Assembly: GCA_035610365.1 (NCBI GenBank)
Contig: CM069439.1
Location: 20,659,533-20,723,532, forward strand
Length of the DNA stretch: 64,000 bases
Reading direction: 5' to 3'
Source: Aquatica leii
Lineage: Eukaryota > Arthropoda > Insecta > Coleoptera > Lampyridae
Made by a program: the position numbers and the translations under genes
Notes under the pieces: generated by a model
Database searches by the model: none
Seen by the model: only the letters and a program-made list of their open reading frames with translations
Told to the model about the DNA's origin: nothing
In this document: piece by piece, positions 49,677-62,088 of the stretch
Numbering within the stretch: the stretch's first letter is position 1
How the letters are laid out: each line of letters begins with the position of its first letter

Positions 49677-52620
49677 GGAATGTTCCACATCCAACGGTTA
49701 TTGTCTCATAGTTGACAATTACTTTGAGAACGCTTCACTGCTTCCTTCTTAACACTCTTCTGTCCCAGAACAGAAAATTAGATGAGACACCGATAGACAG
49801 GATCGTGGCGATAGCGTCATCAACTCTCTCCATTTCGGCAACTTCCTTGAGTATAAAAGTGCAGTCAACTTTTCCTGACCGGATGTCAGACCAATCCTTG
49901 AACGTATGTTCCTCGGAAGACGACCTCCAACATATTTCAAACTGCCCCCCAGTCCAGTTGTTCTAAAAGCCACAACCAAGTTTGGGTACTACCAATTTCT
50001 TGATATTGTAGAACTCGTATCCATTTCTCTCTTAAAGCGCGCCACATGTTTTTTGGTATAACGGCTTTGCTCGGGGGTACTTTTTGGTGACTAGACGGAA
50101 AACGAAGCGTCAGTCATCGCGTATATGCCGACCGCTGGCTGCTGCCTTCGTAGTTCATCTAAGCGTTCGAACTTTTTCTGCAACCCCTATGAACATCATA
50201 AGATCTTTGCTCAAGCAATGTGCGATAGAGTAATTCTTTTGTGTTTAGAACAGATCTTGTTGTTCTTCGGTTGTAACTCCGAACCTAGCCTTCCCAGAAC
50301 CAACTTACATGTTCATAAACTTATGGAAGTCCATTCCTTTGACTTCATTTCTGGTTCTGCTCGTTATTACTCTGGCTCAGACCCGGTCTTGAGTAATGTT
50401 GTTATCGCCAGCAAACGAGACTAGGCGATCAATGTAGACCACTTTTGGTGATTTTCGGAAGTGATATATAACGTCATTAATACGCTGCACAACTTTATCA
50501 GGTCCTTCCATTTCCTCTACAGCTTCGGTCACAAACCACGTCTTCTTTGGGGATTATACAACCACACCATGTCGTCCGGTTGAAACCCACCGTTTTGTGC
50601 CTTGACGTCATATCTGGTCTTTAAGCGACTTCTTCAGGTCTTTATACAAATTGCGACTGAGCATGACACAGGATGGTCTTTGGCCTATGATTTCGTGAAT
50701 AGATGATTGGTTTTTGAACACTACTTTGGCTAAGTACTTTTCCACTGTTCGATTCATCCGTTCAACCATTTCATTGAATTGAGAACGTAGAGGCGTCGTT
50801 CTAGTTTTCTTAATTTCTAATAGTCGCAAACTGTTTGAAGGAGCGCAGTAATTCCAACAGAACTCCAAACCGGCAGCCTCCGTTCATTTCGTGAAATAAT
50901 CGATCTCCACCAGGATGTACTTGTTTTCCGAATCAGATTGCAGGAACGGTCCTGTGATGTCAATCGCTACTCTCTCTAAAAGATTTCCCACGTTATACTG
51001 TTTCACTTACGGCACCATTCCATAACGTCTTCTTTGCAGTTCACTCAGTAGAATTTTTCTCAATGTCTTCTTTACACCAAAGTGTCTTCCTGATGTACCA
51101 TCGTTCAGATGTTTCAACACCTGTGACACTTGGTTCTTTGGCACTACCAACTGCAGTCTGCTTTCCGTGCCTTTGACACTTTCTAGGGATCGCTTAAGAA
51201 GATCGTCTGCTACTCTCACAGAGTTTCACTGCGCCCAGTACGCTTTGATGATTCTGGCAAAAGCATTCTCATCTTCCTAGGTTGATCGTCGGCCGTTTTC
51301 TTTTTAGTTCAGAAGCAGCCTTATTTTGGGACCGTTTCTTTTTCGCGACGCAATTGGTCAGGTTCCCACTCGTCATCAACCATAGCATTTCTCCGGAGGC
51401 ATCGGATAACTCAAAATCGGCGAAGTTACTAGGGTATGTTTTAGTTGATGAAAAGCGCTTTTGCAGTTTTCATTCCATCTAAATTCTTCTCTCTTTTTTG
51501 TCAGTTTTGTCAAAGGCAATATTGGCAAATCCGGGTACAAATCGTATACAGTAGGTGCACAACCCAAGAAAACTGTAAACCTGATGTTTGTCGATTGGTC
51601 TTGGCCATGCTTGCACTGTCCGGATTTTATCTGAGTTAGCTTTTACTGAATCTCTAGATATAACGTGGCTAAGGTATTGCACTTTTCTTCTAAATACGTG
51701 CCACTTCTTTGAGTTCAGCTTTAGATTTGCCTCACGTAGTAGTTGGAACGCTTCGTTTAGGTTGTTTTTTAAACGACCTTCCAACCGCAATCACATCGTC
51801 TAGATAAGCCAAGCACCTCTTCCAAGACAGTCCTCGCAAGATGGTCTCCATCAAACGCTCTAACGTTGCAGGAGCGTTACACAAGCCGAAGGGCATTACA
51901 GTAAACTGCCAAAAACCAGTTTCAATCGTAAAAGTTGTGTTTTCAAGATCCTTGAGTACCAATTTTAATGTATCGTCCATTCTCGGTAAAGGGTAGCTCT
52001 CCTTTTTGGTCACGTCGTTAAGCTGTCTGTAGTCTAAGCAAAACCTCATTGATCCATCTTTCTTCTTAACTAGTGGTTATAGTAGTAGTTCAATAAATGT
52101 TGTGGGAACTTTCTCGGTGACGTAGTTTCATTAGAATTCACGCATCTCACAATTTGAGATACTGGCGTATATTGGCCTACCACGGTTTTCTTTTTCAACG
52201 TGACTGGATCTGAGTTGACATTTAAGATCCTTACTGGCACCGTGTTTTTTGCTCGTACTAATATTCTGCCAACCAGTAGTTCAAGTCAACCAAGTCGCTC
52301 TCCTTTGGTTCAATAGCGCAAATGTAGTCTTGACGGAGATTTCCATCTAGGCGTGCTATTACTACACTTTCAGTCCATCCAAGTAGTCATTCCCAGGAAT
52401 CCTTCTTCCGTGATGTTGGCTACCAGTACTTGATGGTTAAGTACTCTATTTCCCAATGGTGACTTTTACTTGTTTTTTTGTTATCTGCGTCGAGAATGTT
52501 CCACATCTTTCGGTTATTGTCTGACAAATATTGTGTTGACAATTACTTGAACGGTTCAATACAGTTCAATACCTTTATAAATATTTTCCTGAATCTTCTT
52601 TTACAATCCTACGATACCTC
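49677..52620 (-). pseudogene. Ty3/gypsy copy A: protease-RT-RNase H-integrase relic
   Basis: Minus-strand order: protease/linker region with VPVRILNVNSDPVTLKKKTV (52240-52180), [22 protein letters not shown] (52049-51990), [20 protein letters not shown] and [14 protein letters not shown] (51800 area), HVFRRKVQYLSHVISRDSVK (51700-51640), RNase H start near 51480, an integrase HHCC-side region HLNDGTSGRHFGVKKTL (51105-51050), and core DGMVERMNR-type sequence reading FNEMVERMNRTVEKY (50790-50740). Gag is missing. LTR-like sequence with TGTTATCTGCGTC and CGGTTATTGTCT occurs at both edges (49563-49745, 52480-52600). Stops and frameshifts throughout. Confidence 0.8.
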
Positions 52621-53110
52621 TAAATTATTAATATTTAATTAACTGACTACAATTTCAATGAGTCTTCTTCGAATGATCTTCCAATTATAGGACTTTTTAT
52701 AGTTTACTTTGGGTTGAACAAATATCTTTAGAAAAGCATAAACTCACACTGAAAAACATTTTATTAGGATGAATAATTTCTGGTATATATCACATCTCAC
52801 ACAATTCAGCCAATGCTTCACAGTAAACATTCATTGTACATAACATATGAAAGCATTGCGCTGGATCTCACCATAGCGAAGCGTATTTTAAGGCACACTC
52901 TCAGAAAAGAGATACACTTTCGGCAGAAGAAGTGTTTTCGCTGATAAAAGATAGGCAACCAATCTAAGAGATATAGAGGACGATTAAGGTGTGTTTTGTG
53001 CACTCGTTCACATGTGACTTTAATGTACCTTCGTTTGTCGGCTCACAAGCATACAGAGAAACTACACATCGACAATGGCAGTGTGCCTTTGAGTGATACC
53101 GCAAAAGACC
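52621..53110. other. Unassigned sequence between gypsy copies
   Basis: No domain recognised. AT-rich from 52600 to 52800. Part may belong to a gypsy LTR, which I could not delimit. Confidence 0.4.
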
Positions 53111-53119
53111 AAACATTGG

Positions 53120-53240
53120 CCAACCGGACTAGCACGGACACTTTGGCTAAGTATTTTCCCATTGTTCGATTTATCCGCCAGATTCAGGATGTACCGTGGT
53201 GGAGTCTTAAGTTAGACAGGTTAACGCGTGCGGTGCATTG
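53120..53240 (-). pseudogene. Gypsy integrase scrap
   Basis: Similar to 50710-50770 of gypsy copy A (GCTAAGTATTTTCCCATTGT, TTCGATTTATCCG), then diverges. It is fused directly to the R1-clade fragment that follows. Confidence 0.55.
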
Positions 53241-53249
53241 TTTACGAAA

Positions 53250-53672
53250 ACACCACCAAAAAGCCCCAGCAGACTTAAAACCTCAATAGCTTGCGTCTTA
53301 CAAGGCCGCGCTTCACCGGTACAAACTGACAGAGAAGACAGCAAAGTATAACTCTTGGCAAAGATTTGTTGAAAAAAACTTGGCAACGAGCCCGTGGGGT
53401 TTAGTTTTCAGGTTGTCCTCTCGTAAGTTCCTGTCGATCCAACCGTGCTCCAATGTCCGCGACGGCGACAGATACATTATCTCACTATCTCTATTGTTTG
53501 CTCACTGTTTCGTGACGACGATAGTCCTTTGTGTGCTCAAATAAGACACCGCACTGATTCGCAAATAAAATTCCAACAGTACTGGGTTGTCACTAACGAC
53601 GATATATCCACGGTGGCTAGTAGCATTCCTAAAAACAAGGCTCTCGGACCTGATGGAAATCATTGTAAAATG
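53250..53672 (+). pseudogene. R1-clade LINE fragment (linker to RT start)
   Basis: Plus-strand paralogue of 43290-43725: KAPADLKPQ/ARLQGRASPVQ-like linker, a PCSNVRDGDRY equivalent (frameshifted), FRDDDSPLCAQIRHR, FQQYWVVTNDDISTVASSIP, KNKALGPDG. Here the finger motif reads ALGPDG, closer to the consensus than GLGSDV in the 43-kb copy. It is truncated at both ends and joined to gypsy sequence on both sides. Confidence 0.75.
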
Positions 53673-53679
53673 TTCAAAT

Positions 53680-55000
53680 GTTCTTCAAACGACTTTCCAA
53701 CTACAATCACGTCGTCTAGATAAACCAATCACGCTTTTCAAGACAGGCCAAAAGGCTCTGCAGTGAACTGCCACAAATCAGTTCCAATCGTAAAAACTGT
53801 CTCTTCACAATCCTTGGGTTCCAATTCTACCTACCAGTAACCACTTGTTAAATCCAATGTGAAAAACCACTGAGATCCTAACAGGGGTGTCTAACGTATC
53901 GTCAATTCTCGGTAAAGGGTAGCTGTCTTTTTTGATCACGTCGTTAAGCTGTCTGTAGCCTACGCAAAACCTCGTTGATCCATCTTTCTTCCTAACTACT
54001 TAACTTCTCTCTCCATATCAGTAGTTAATTGTTCGGCTTCTCTTTTTGTCAAAGGAAGTCGGCGTGGATGTATCAGCCGAGCGTCTCCGGTATTAATTTT
54101 GTCCTTAACCATATCAGTTCTTCCTTGCGCAAGCACATCTTAATACTGTTGGATCAACACCTTAACTTCAGCCAGCTGGTCTGAGTTGAAATTTTGGCAC
54201 TTGGAGGTAAGAATGTTCAATAGATGTTGTGGTCTTCTTTATCAACGTTACTGGATCTGAGTTGACATTCAAGATCCTTACTGGCATCGTGTTTTTCACT
54301 CTTTCTAATATTCTCCCAACCAGTAGTCCCTTTTCAACCAAGTCCATTGGTTCAATAGCACACTTTCAGTCCACAGTCACGTCTTCACTCAATAAGACTC
54401 GCACGGCAGCCTTCTCTGACCAATGAAAAAGAATTACTGTACCGTCGATCTTCAGGACATCAATCTTCATATCAGTGTAGCGATATCAGCTCCAAACTCT
54501 TGAAGGCTTTCTGCAGCTTTCTGAACGCCGTTTTTTGTTTCAACTCGATATACTTGTTGCAGATGAGCTTCTCCATATCTCCTTTCTAAACGTAAAATTA
54601 AAAATTCGTAATTTGCTTGAAGATGGTCAGGAACGGTCTGCAAAATTCCTATTGCAATTCTTTACGTAAGGTCACTATTAAAGCCGTCGCTTTCTGCTCA
54701 TTGCTCCAACCATTAGCTGTAGCTGCGGCTTCAAACTGCTTGTAATATGTTGACCAAGAAACTTCTCCATCAAAATTTGGAGATACAACTTCAAACTTGT
54801 GAGTGACTCTTTTCCATGTTTCATTAGTAACTCTTGAAGCACCTTTATTCTTTCGCCTAATTCGTTCTAATAAGGCTATCAAAATCCATTAATTCGGGAA
54901 CTTCAAACAAATACGAATGTCTATGTCTATCCAAAATGATACACGTTTTTCGATCATTATTTCGAAGTTTCCAATTACTTCAAGAACGCTTATATATGAA
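53680..55000 (-). pseudogene. Ty3/gypsy copy B: gag, protease and RT relic
   Basis: Minus strand from 55000: gag with FEVVSPNFDGEVSWSTYYKQ and GWSNEQKATALIVTLRKELQ (54882-54649); the protease region with NVNSDPVTLIKKTT (54270-54230); RT with [20 protein letters not shown] (53970-53910) and LSRRRDCSWKVV/YLDDVIVVGKSF (53740-53690), where it stops. It supplies the gag that copy A lacks, and lacks the integrase that copy A has. Same family by close sequence match at 52150-52310 and 54225-54370. Confidence 0.8.
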
Positions 55001-55384
55001 GATGTTTCCATAAAATTGCCTAGGCCTGTATATAATAGTGTTACATCATAAATATATATCAACTTACACAAAATGGTAATTCGTCAAAATATGGTCCATA
55101 ACGACGTCATTGTAATGTGACAAATTCAAGTCATATATAACGTCTAATTTACATTGTACTTCAAGTGAAAACCATTACAAAAACTTACGCCGCTTTAATG
55201 TCTTTTTGCTAGCCGAAATATTTACGTGAAAAACGTTTATTCTTTTTCATGCTGCTTCATGTTTTTTAAAAGCTGGTTTAAAAACTATTTTATCTTAATT
55301 TACTGGAAACTCGCCAACAAAAGAATATTTTTATATAAACGGATAACTTTTGAATTTGCTTCTACTAATGACACTACATTCAAA
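55001..55384. other. Unassigned AT-rich sequence
   Basis: No gene or clear repeat recognised. Confidence 0.4.
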
Positions 55385-55487
55385 GTACGGCCACGAATGA
55401 TTACCGATCACATTCGCGAACAAGCCTAGTTTACACCGCTATTTCATTCGAACCAGTGTCCCGTTTTTGTTTAGTTGGAGGTACCTG
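55385..55487 (+). repeat. Solo end of the long-TIR element
   Basis: Matches the right terminal repeat of 30805-35263 in the same orientation (GATTACCGATCACATTCGCG, TAGTTTACACCGCTA, GTGTCCCGTTTTTGTTTAGT) and ends at the same GGAGGTAC/GAGTGTAC edge. No partner end was found nearby. Confidence 0.7.
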
Positions 55488-56039
55488 CTCCCCCAAAATC
55501 ACCAACTTCTTCCATTGTACTTTTTTGGTTTTTTAAATTTTATGCTTATATTCTTCGAGAGCCTTCGTAACTTTCTCGTACTTGTTTGTAGTCGCTTCCT
55601 CCAACATATTGTTTCTATTATTTCTTGTAAATTTGTTTACAATTTATTTTTTACACGTGTGTAACCTTCAAACATCCCGTTGGTTGTGCTACCTATCGGG
55701 CGCGTCTCCAGGTGGTAGATAGGAGTGTAAATATGATGTAAGGGTACGCAGCTTCATCAGCTAACCCGGGACAACCCTGTTTACCTTGGCAGGTGTTGGA
55801 GTCGCGGCCTAAAATCCGCACTACTACTCTCACGCGAACCAGCTCATCCAGCTAAAGCTGTAGTGTCGTGGCAAGAGCCAACACTAAGATAACGATGCCT
55901 GCCGCTGCTCTGCTGACTTTGTCAGCAAGCACGGCAGCCAAACCCAAACCTCTTGCTGCTGTGAACATGTCTCACGAGCAAGCAATGTTGGGGGGTCTTG
56001 GCTTAATGGTCTGGACCAAGAGGAGACAACCTCATCTAA

Positions 56040-56960
56040 GGTGGAGAGGACCAGGCCGATAGTCTGAGCAGAACCCAAAAATAACGGCTGACGCTGAGCG
56101 CGAACTGGAAAGGCCCAAAAAGGTTTTGGGGGCGGCAAGGCGAAAACTTAAAAACAAAGAGAATAGCGGGGACGCGAGAGCGAAACCCACCTATACAAGA
56201 AGCAAAGGAGGGCACGTCAGAAACGCAACAGCGACACCAGATGGCGCATGCAACTGTCGGAACAGCGGCGCAAAAACGCAACCTTCCTAGCAGTAGCACA
56301 CCGCTGTCACAGAAACGTTCGATAAAGCGAAGTCGAGAGGTCGAAGGAACCCAAAAAAAGACATACCGGGACACTGACGGGAATTGCTCTTGCAATTATA
56401 CCAAAATATACGAATTGGAGAAGGGGCAAGCTTCTCCGCGTTTTCAAGAATGTACCCATGAACGGGGATTTCTGAAAATAACGTGCGCAGACAAAGCAAC
56501 CAGAGAGTGGCTAGTCGGCACGTCAAATATTAAGAAATCAGATTATTTATCTCAAAGACCTTCCTGCAACCAAAAAGGTTATCGCTTAGGTCCCGGGAAC
56601 AGCACTGGAACCGGCCACCCTATTGAAAATAATATTGGTACAGAACAACATCACTACTGAAACGTGGCGGGTGGTAAATCCTAAACCAGATCCTAAAGGA
56701 ACCCAATATGTTCTGTTTATGGACAAAGGGTTCGGGAGAAGGTGGAAGCGTTAACTAACCAATTGCACTTTGGATTTTCAAGGATCACTCTCCGGGCGCT
56801 GGCTGACTCCAAAAAGGACAGCAAAGAACCGATGCTACAAGGAAGGTCCACTAGGCAATGGATGTAAATCCAGAGCCAAAAAGAACTTGCTGACGGCAAA
56901 TCGAATGCTGAAAGTGGTTTAGATAAACATACATCACTGTAGGACAGCCTCAGCGGCCCT
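56040..56960 (+). pseudogene. LINE copy 2 ORF1 (DUF4780-like)
   Basis: Frames read REVEGTQKKTYRDTDGN, YELEKGQASPRFQECTHERG and FLKITCADKATREWLVGTSN (56241-56545), then after a shift YLSQRPSCNQKGYRLGPGNS-like sequence corresponding to EIIYLKDLSTHKKVYT of copy 1. Compared with copy 1, about 30 residues after DTDGN (the LKAFPENTISPEE block) are deleted. The function of such proteins in LINE RNPs is poorly known; RNA binding is presumed. Confidence 0.75.
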
Positions 56961-57000
56961 CGGTGCTTTTATCGTAACACACGATATTGACATTGAACTT

Positions 57001-60000
57001 GTCCAGCAGCCATAGATCCACAAAGGAACAATAAAAGGGCTGAACTGTCCAGGCAGATGGCTGCTTGCGGCCCAGTTTGTGCACAACCCTCGCATATGCA
57101 TTATTATAAAAAATGTATTAAACTTAATGCCACTGTGGGATTTATGTTCTAGAGACCTAGTGGTAGCTAAAATATCTATAGTACAGAAAGGCAACCGGAG
57201 GGAGCTCATTATCGGATACGGTTACTTCCCCTACGACCAGAGAGGATCACCGTCGCCGATGGAAATCCACAGACTGATTAACAGTGAGGCCAACAAACCG
57301 CTGATTCTCGGATGCGATGCTAATGCACACCACACCTTGTGGGGGCGCACAAACACAAATCCAAGAGGTGAAAAACTTTTAGAATTTATTTTAAAAGGCA
57401 ACTTAGACATAATAAATAACGGAGATGCGCCCACGTTCATAACCGTGTCGTGCAGTGAAGTTATTGACCTTACGCTTGCTAGTCCAAAAGCGAGCAAAGC
57501 GATGAAAATGTGGCTTGTATCAGATGAACCTTCTTTATCTGATCATAGATACATTCGATTCAACATTGAATCAGACAGGGAACTTCGTAATGAAATACAG
57601 AAACCCGAGAAAAACTGACTGGGATTTGTTTAACGAAACTTTAGCGGGCCAAATCAGGGACTGTCCCACAGTTGCAAGATGAACGCACGAGCTAGAACTA
57701 ATGACGGATAGTATTGTTAATTCATCAAAATCCGCATTTGAAGCAAGCTGCCCAAAAACTGTCAAACGAACCCCAAACAAGATAACTTGGTGGAACAGGG
57801 AGCTTGACAAAGCAAGGGCACGCACCAGAAAGCTATTTAATACAGCCAAAAAAAGCGGAGACTGGGATGAATACAAAACCAGCCTCACAACATACAACAA
57901 TACCATAAAAAAGACAACAAGAGACTCATGGAGAAGGTACTGTAGGGACGTAGAAAACGAACCTACAAGTTCTCGACTCCAAAAGGTTCTGAGCAAAGTC
58001 CGCACTGGAAACATTGGTTCTTTGCTGACCGAAAACAGAAAATTTACAGACTCGGTTGAAGGTACTTTGCAAGAACTACTGCAAAAACACTTCCCGGGTT
58101 CGTCGTTAACTGAAGTTCCTAAGCACCAGGACCAGGTACCAAACAGACGGGCACCCAAAAGGAACTTGGACTTAGCGAGAAAAATAATCAATCCTGGATG
58201 TGGAATTAATACTTTTAAACCCTTTCAGTCTCCAGGAGCCGATGGAATTTATCCCATCATGCTGCAAAAAGGATTTGCTGCTCTTCGAAACGCAGTATGC
58301 GAAATTCTCAGAGCCAGCTTAGCACTTTCGCACATACCAAACAGCTGGCGGATTGTCAAGGTGGTATTTATACCAAAGCCAGGGAGATCTACGTACGCCC
58401 AGGCAAAATCCTACAGACCGATCAGCTTAACTTCTTTCATCTTAAAACTACTTGAAAAAGTAGTCGACAGGTATATACGGGACGGGGCACTAAAGGCTTC
58501 GCCTCTGCACCGAAACCAGTATGCTTACCAATCTGGAAAATCTTGCGAGCTAGCAATTCACCAACTAGTAAGCAGATGCGAAAATGCAATCCAATACAAT
58601 GATATTGCATTGGGTGCTTTTTTAGATATTGAAAAAGCATTTGACAATACTACCTTCACCTCAATTGCAAGGGCAATGGGAAAAAAAGGAGTCAACTCAA
58701 TGCTCAGGAATCGGACGGTAACAGCTACTTTATATAGTAGCACTGTGGGAGCCAAAGTGGCTGACGGATGCCCACAAAGCGGGGTGCTATCACCCCTACT
58801 GCGGTGCCTCGTCATGGACGGCCTACTGCAAGAATTATAAGTCGGCGGGGTATTTGCTTTAGGATACACCGACGATCTCACCATTATCACAAACGGGAAG
58901 TTTGGGGTAACTGTATCGAATATAATGCAAAGTGCACTAGACACCGTCGAAAAATGGTGCAAAAAAGAGGGACTATCAGTGAACCTAAGACGGCAATTGT
59001 TCTGTCTACCAAACGACGGAAAACGGATGACATAAAAGTACCTACGATGTACGGAGTTACGCTCCCGATTATAAAAGAAGTCAAATATCTGGGGCTTACT
59101 CTTGATACCAGACTGACTTTCAGTGGTCATCTAGAAGTCGAAGACCATCAGGGTTCTTAATACAACCAAACGGATGGTCGGGCACACATGGAGATAGAAA
59201 CCCACAATGACCAAATGGTTATATACTGTGGTAACAAGACCCATCATCACATATGGCGCGCTTGTATGGGGTGAAAGAACCAACCTGAAAAGCACAGCTG
59301 CAAAGCTAAGCCAAGTACAGAGAATGGCATGTCTACTGATAACAAGAATGATGAGAACCACGCCCACAGCAGCCATGGAAGCACTACTTTCACTTCCACC
59401 ATTACACCTCGTTGTAATGATGGAAGCAAGACAAGCAGCATAGAGGCTGCAGATTAATGAACACGCGTCAATTACCGGGAAAAACAAACCGGGTATATAC
59501 AACGTGCTGCGTGAAGAAACGATCTTAACTATGAGATCCTACTTCCCAAATAATGTTCACATTTTAAAGAAAATTAAAGTGATAATACCGTCACGGGACG
59601 AATGGACCAAAAACATTTACCCCGGCGCGGTTAAAGGAACTATCTGGTACACAGATGGGGCCAAAAATCGCAACGGTACCGGAGCAGGAGTATATGGAGG
59701 CAAGCACCATGGAAAGCAATTTTCGCTGACTTTGGGTAAATATGCATCCGCTTTCCAAGCTGAAGTTGCTGCTATTACTGGTGTGCCAGGAACATTATCG
59801 ACTCGAAATCACACCAATAGGCCGATATCGATCATGTCTGACAGCCAAGCAGCACTACTGGCGCTATCACCAGTAATAAAATCCAAAATGATAATGACAT
59901 GCATCAACAGTTTGGAAATATTGGCAACTCGCCAACCAGTACAGCTCATCTGGATACCAAAAGAACAGAAGGTAAAGGGTAACCTAATGGCAGACGCATT

Positions 60001-60511
60001 AGCAAAAAAGGGCACAACAGAGACATATATCGGACCTGAACCAGTTTTCGGAATTTCACACGACACCGGAAAAGAAATGATTCGCAGCAAACTTGCAGCG
60101 GAGCATAAAAAACTATGGAAAAACTCTTCAGGGATGAGGCACACAAAACTCTTCCTTGTAGAGCCACCATTAAACACTCAAACTGCACTATCAAGCAAGA
60201 GTCGGCAAAAATTAAGGAAACTCACGGGACTAATTACAGGGCACTGTGGCCTTAACAAACATAGGGTCAATTTGACCACAAGTGACACTTTTAGCTATTT
60301 ACATTCAGTGGCGGTTTTAGTGTTAAAAACGAATAGTGTGTTCGGTACCTACCTGACAACTAGTAGTTCGCTGCTATTAGTTTCAGTTCCAAGAGAATTG
60401 TCAGTTGGCATTAGTAATTACCGGCGTCGCTCATTACAGTATCTGCAAATCAGCCCACTATGCCGCGAATACTTGGAGGACGACGAGACTCCTACATCGC
60501 TGGTAATATAA
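57001..60511 (+). pseudogene. LINE copy 2 ORF2: endonuclease, RT and RNase H
   Basis: APE endonuclease 57079-57618: RELIIGYGYFPYDQRGSPSP, LILGCDANAHHTLWG, DLTLASPKASKAM and SDHRYIRFN, with the catalytic GCDxNAHH and SDHR boxes intact. RT 57701-58840: SPGADGIYPIM, FIPKPGRSTYAQAKSYRPIS, AFLDIEKAFDN (motif A), PQSGVLSPLLRCLVMD (motif B), a stop, then FALGYTDDLTI (motif C with Thr where copy 1 has Ala). Connection domain 59207-59443. RNase H 59504-60030: IWYTDGAKNRNGTGAGVYGG, FQAEVAAI, MSDSQAALLAL, NLMADALAKKG, with all four acids present. At least four frame breaks make it inactive as it stands. Confidence 0.85.
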
Positions 60512-60629
60512 ATCACGTTTGTGTTCTTATATTTATCATTAGAACATTCCTATATCGTTTCGAACGTTCCAGAACACGAAATTCCGGAATATGTATAACT
60601 CATACAACTGAAATTACAAAAAGTAATCA

Positions 60630-61592
60630 ACAGAAATATTTTTGAACACTTTATTTGTAAAATCAATGATAATTTCACTGTTAAAATCACAATGAGGTAT
60701 ACCTAATAATACTATAAATTGGGATGAAAGTAAAACTAAAAAAAAAGGTACGAAAAAATACACCCAACATATGGCAATATGAAACGTAACGTAATTAATG
60801 TTTTAATTCTAAATGCTAATTCAAATTTTGTATGGGTTAAATGCTTTCGAAATTTGTACACTGCCATCAAAAATTCGAATTATCATTTAGAAACAAAGCA
60901 CACTAACTATTAAAAAAAATAATAAAACGTAAAATACAAAAAAATAAAATGATTAATAACAAAAATAGAATGTAATGTGCTGAACTACTAAAGAAATAAC
61001 ACTCAAACCTTATAATATTAAAACACACATACTCACAAACTTTAATAAATAGACAGTCAAACGTAACAGACGTACTTCAATAAACAGAAAACAATACTTT
61101 ACAGTTTGTTAATACCTACAATAATATCTATTAAACGAAACTGTACATTAGGACTAACGAAATTTAACGTAAAAAAATTTGGGTGTTTTTTAATCTATTT
61201 GGTAAAACTTTCATTTATCAAAAATACTAAAAAGTCTTTTGTATACCAAAACAGCAAAAAATATATATACACCTTCGTAATTTGGTATGCCCAAGTGCGT
61301 GCAGCCATGTTTTTTTTGTTTTCGTCAAGTATAAATATTTATGAAACATTGCATTACATTGCAAAATGCCCTTCGCTTAACAATATAACTAACAGTCAAG
61401 TTATTTAAAATTAGTCAGGAACTAAAAGTATAATTTGTTAACTTGTACCTTGAAATAGGAAATCCACAACTAAAAAACTATTGTGGAATTGTACATTTAC
61501 AAAAGTATATTTATAATCATATATAACCTAAAATCACTAGTATTTCTTTAAATACATACAAACAACGTCACATAACTTCTATTACATTATTC
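60630..61592 (-). other. LRIG-family gene 3' UTR
   Basis: AT-rich, repeat-free minus-strand extension of the last coding exon. AATAAA on the minus strand at 60655-60650, about 940 nt after the stop. No ORF of note. Confidence 0.6.
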
Positions 61593-62088
61593 TTAGCCAT
61601 CAAGGTTATTATTAGTAGGTACACTATCTACTTTAACGTCTGAACTTGACGGTTCTGTATCCTCCACCCGTTCGTGGTTTGTCGATCTAGGATACAAAGG
61701 CCTATCTTTGTGTAGAAGAGGCATGTGGGAATTGTTACTATCATTTACCAAATAGACTAAACTAGCTGTTCTTCTTGGAACGCCGTTCGCATCTTCGCCA
61801 TTGTTATCTATTAAAGTATTAATTAGCAAAAATTTTAAAAATATTGGTTTATACCATTAATGATTAACGTGTATTCATCTCCAGGTAGCAAGTCGTCGTT
61901 ACTGCGTTTTGCCGAATTTCCAGTACCACTATCTTTACACGATGAATTGTCAGAACTGGTGTCTCCGAACTGTGGCAAGGATTTACGAGTTTGATATATA
62001 ATAACGACCCATACCACTGATGTTAATACTGCACAGCACACTACAGTAATGATTATTATTCCCATCAACTCGTTGTCATTGGTTACAC
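61593..62088 (-). CDS. LRIG-family receptor, transmembrane and cytoplasmic exons (partial gene)
   Basis: Two terminal coding exons: 62088-61855 and 61807-61593, with a 47-bp GT-AG intron splitting a codon (G|AT). The first reads VTNDNELMGIIIITVVCCAV and LTSVVWVVIIYQTRK, a single membrane span almost identical in pattern to vertebrate LRIG proteins (VCC.V.TS.VWV.IIY.TR). Then a Ser/Asp/Asn-rich tail: TSSDNSSCKDSGTGNSAKRS, LLPGDEYTLIIN. The second reads GVPRRTASLVYLVNDSNNSH, MPLLHKDRPLYPRSTNHERV and a short acidic end. The LRR and Ig ectodomain exons must lie beyond the right edge. LRIG proteins modulate receptor tyrosine kinase and BMP signalling in other animals; the Drosophila relative is lambik. 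The assignment rests on the membrane segment and tail. Confidence 0.75.

Larger units (their letters stand above)
55690..60515 (+). mobile_element. RNase H-bearing LINE copy 2, near full length
   Basis: Starts with the GGGCGCGTCTCCAGGTGG leader seen in copy 1, followed by ORF1 and ORF2 to the stop at 60509. About 4.8 kb. Copy 1 is inverted relative to it and 10 kb away. The 3' end lies about 130 bp from the LRIG polyadenylation signal, so the element inserted just beyond the LRIG gene's 3' end. Confidence 0.8.

Noticed and set aside
57571-58191. 206-codon minus-strand ORF
   Set aside because: Antisense shadow of the LINE copy 2 ORF2, which has clear RT motifs on the plus strand.
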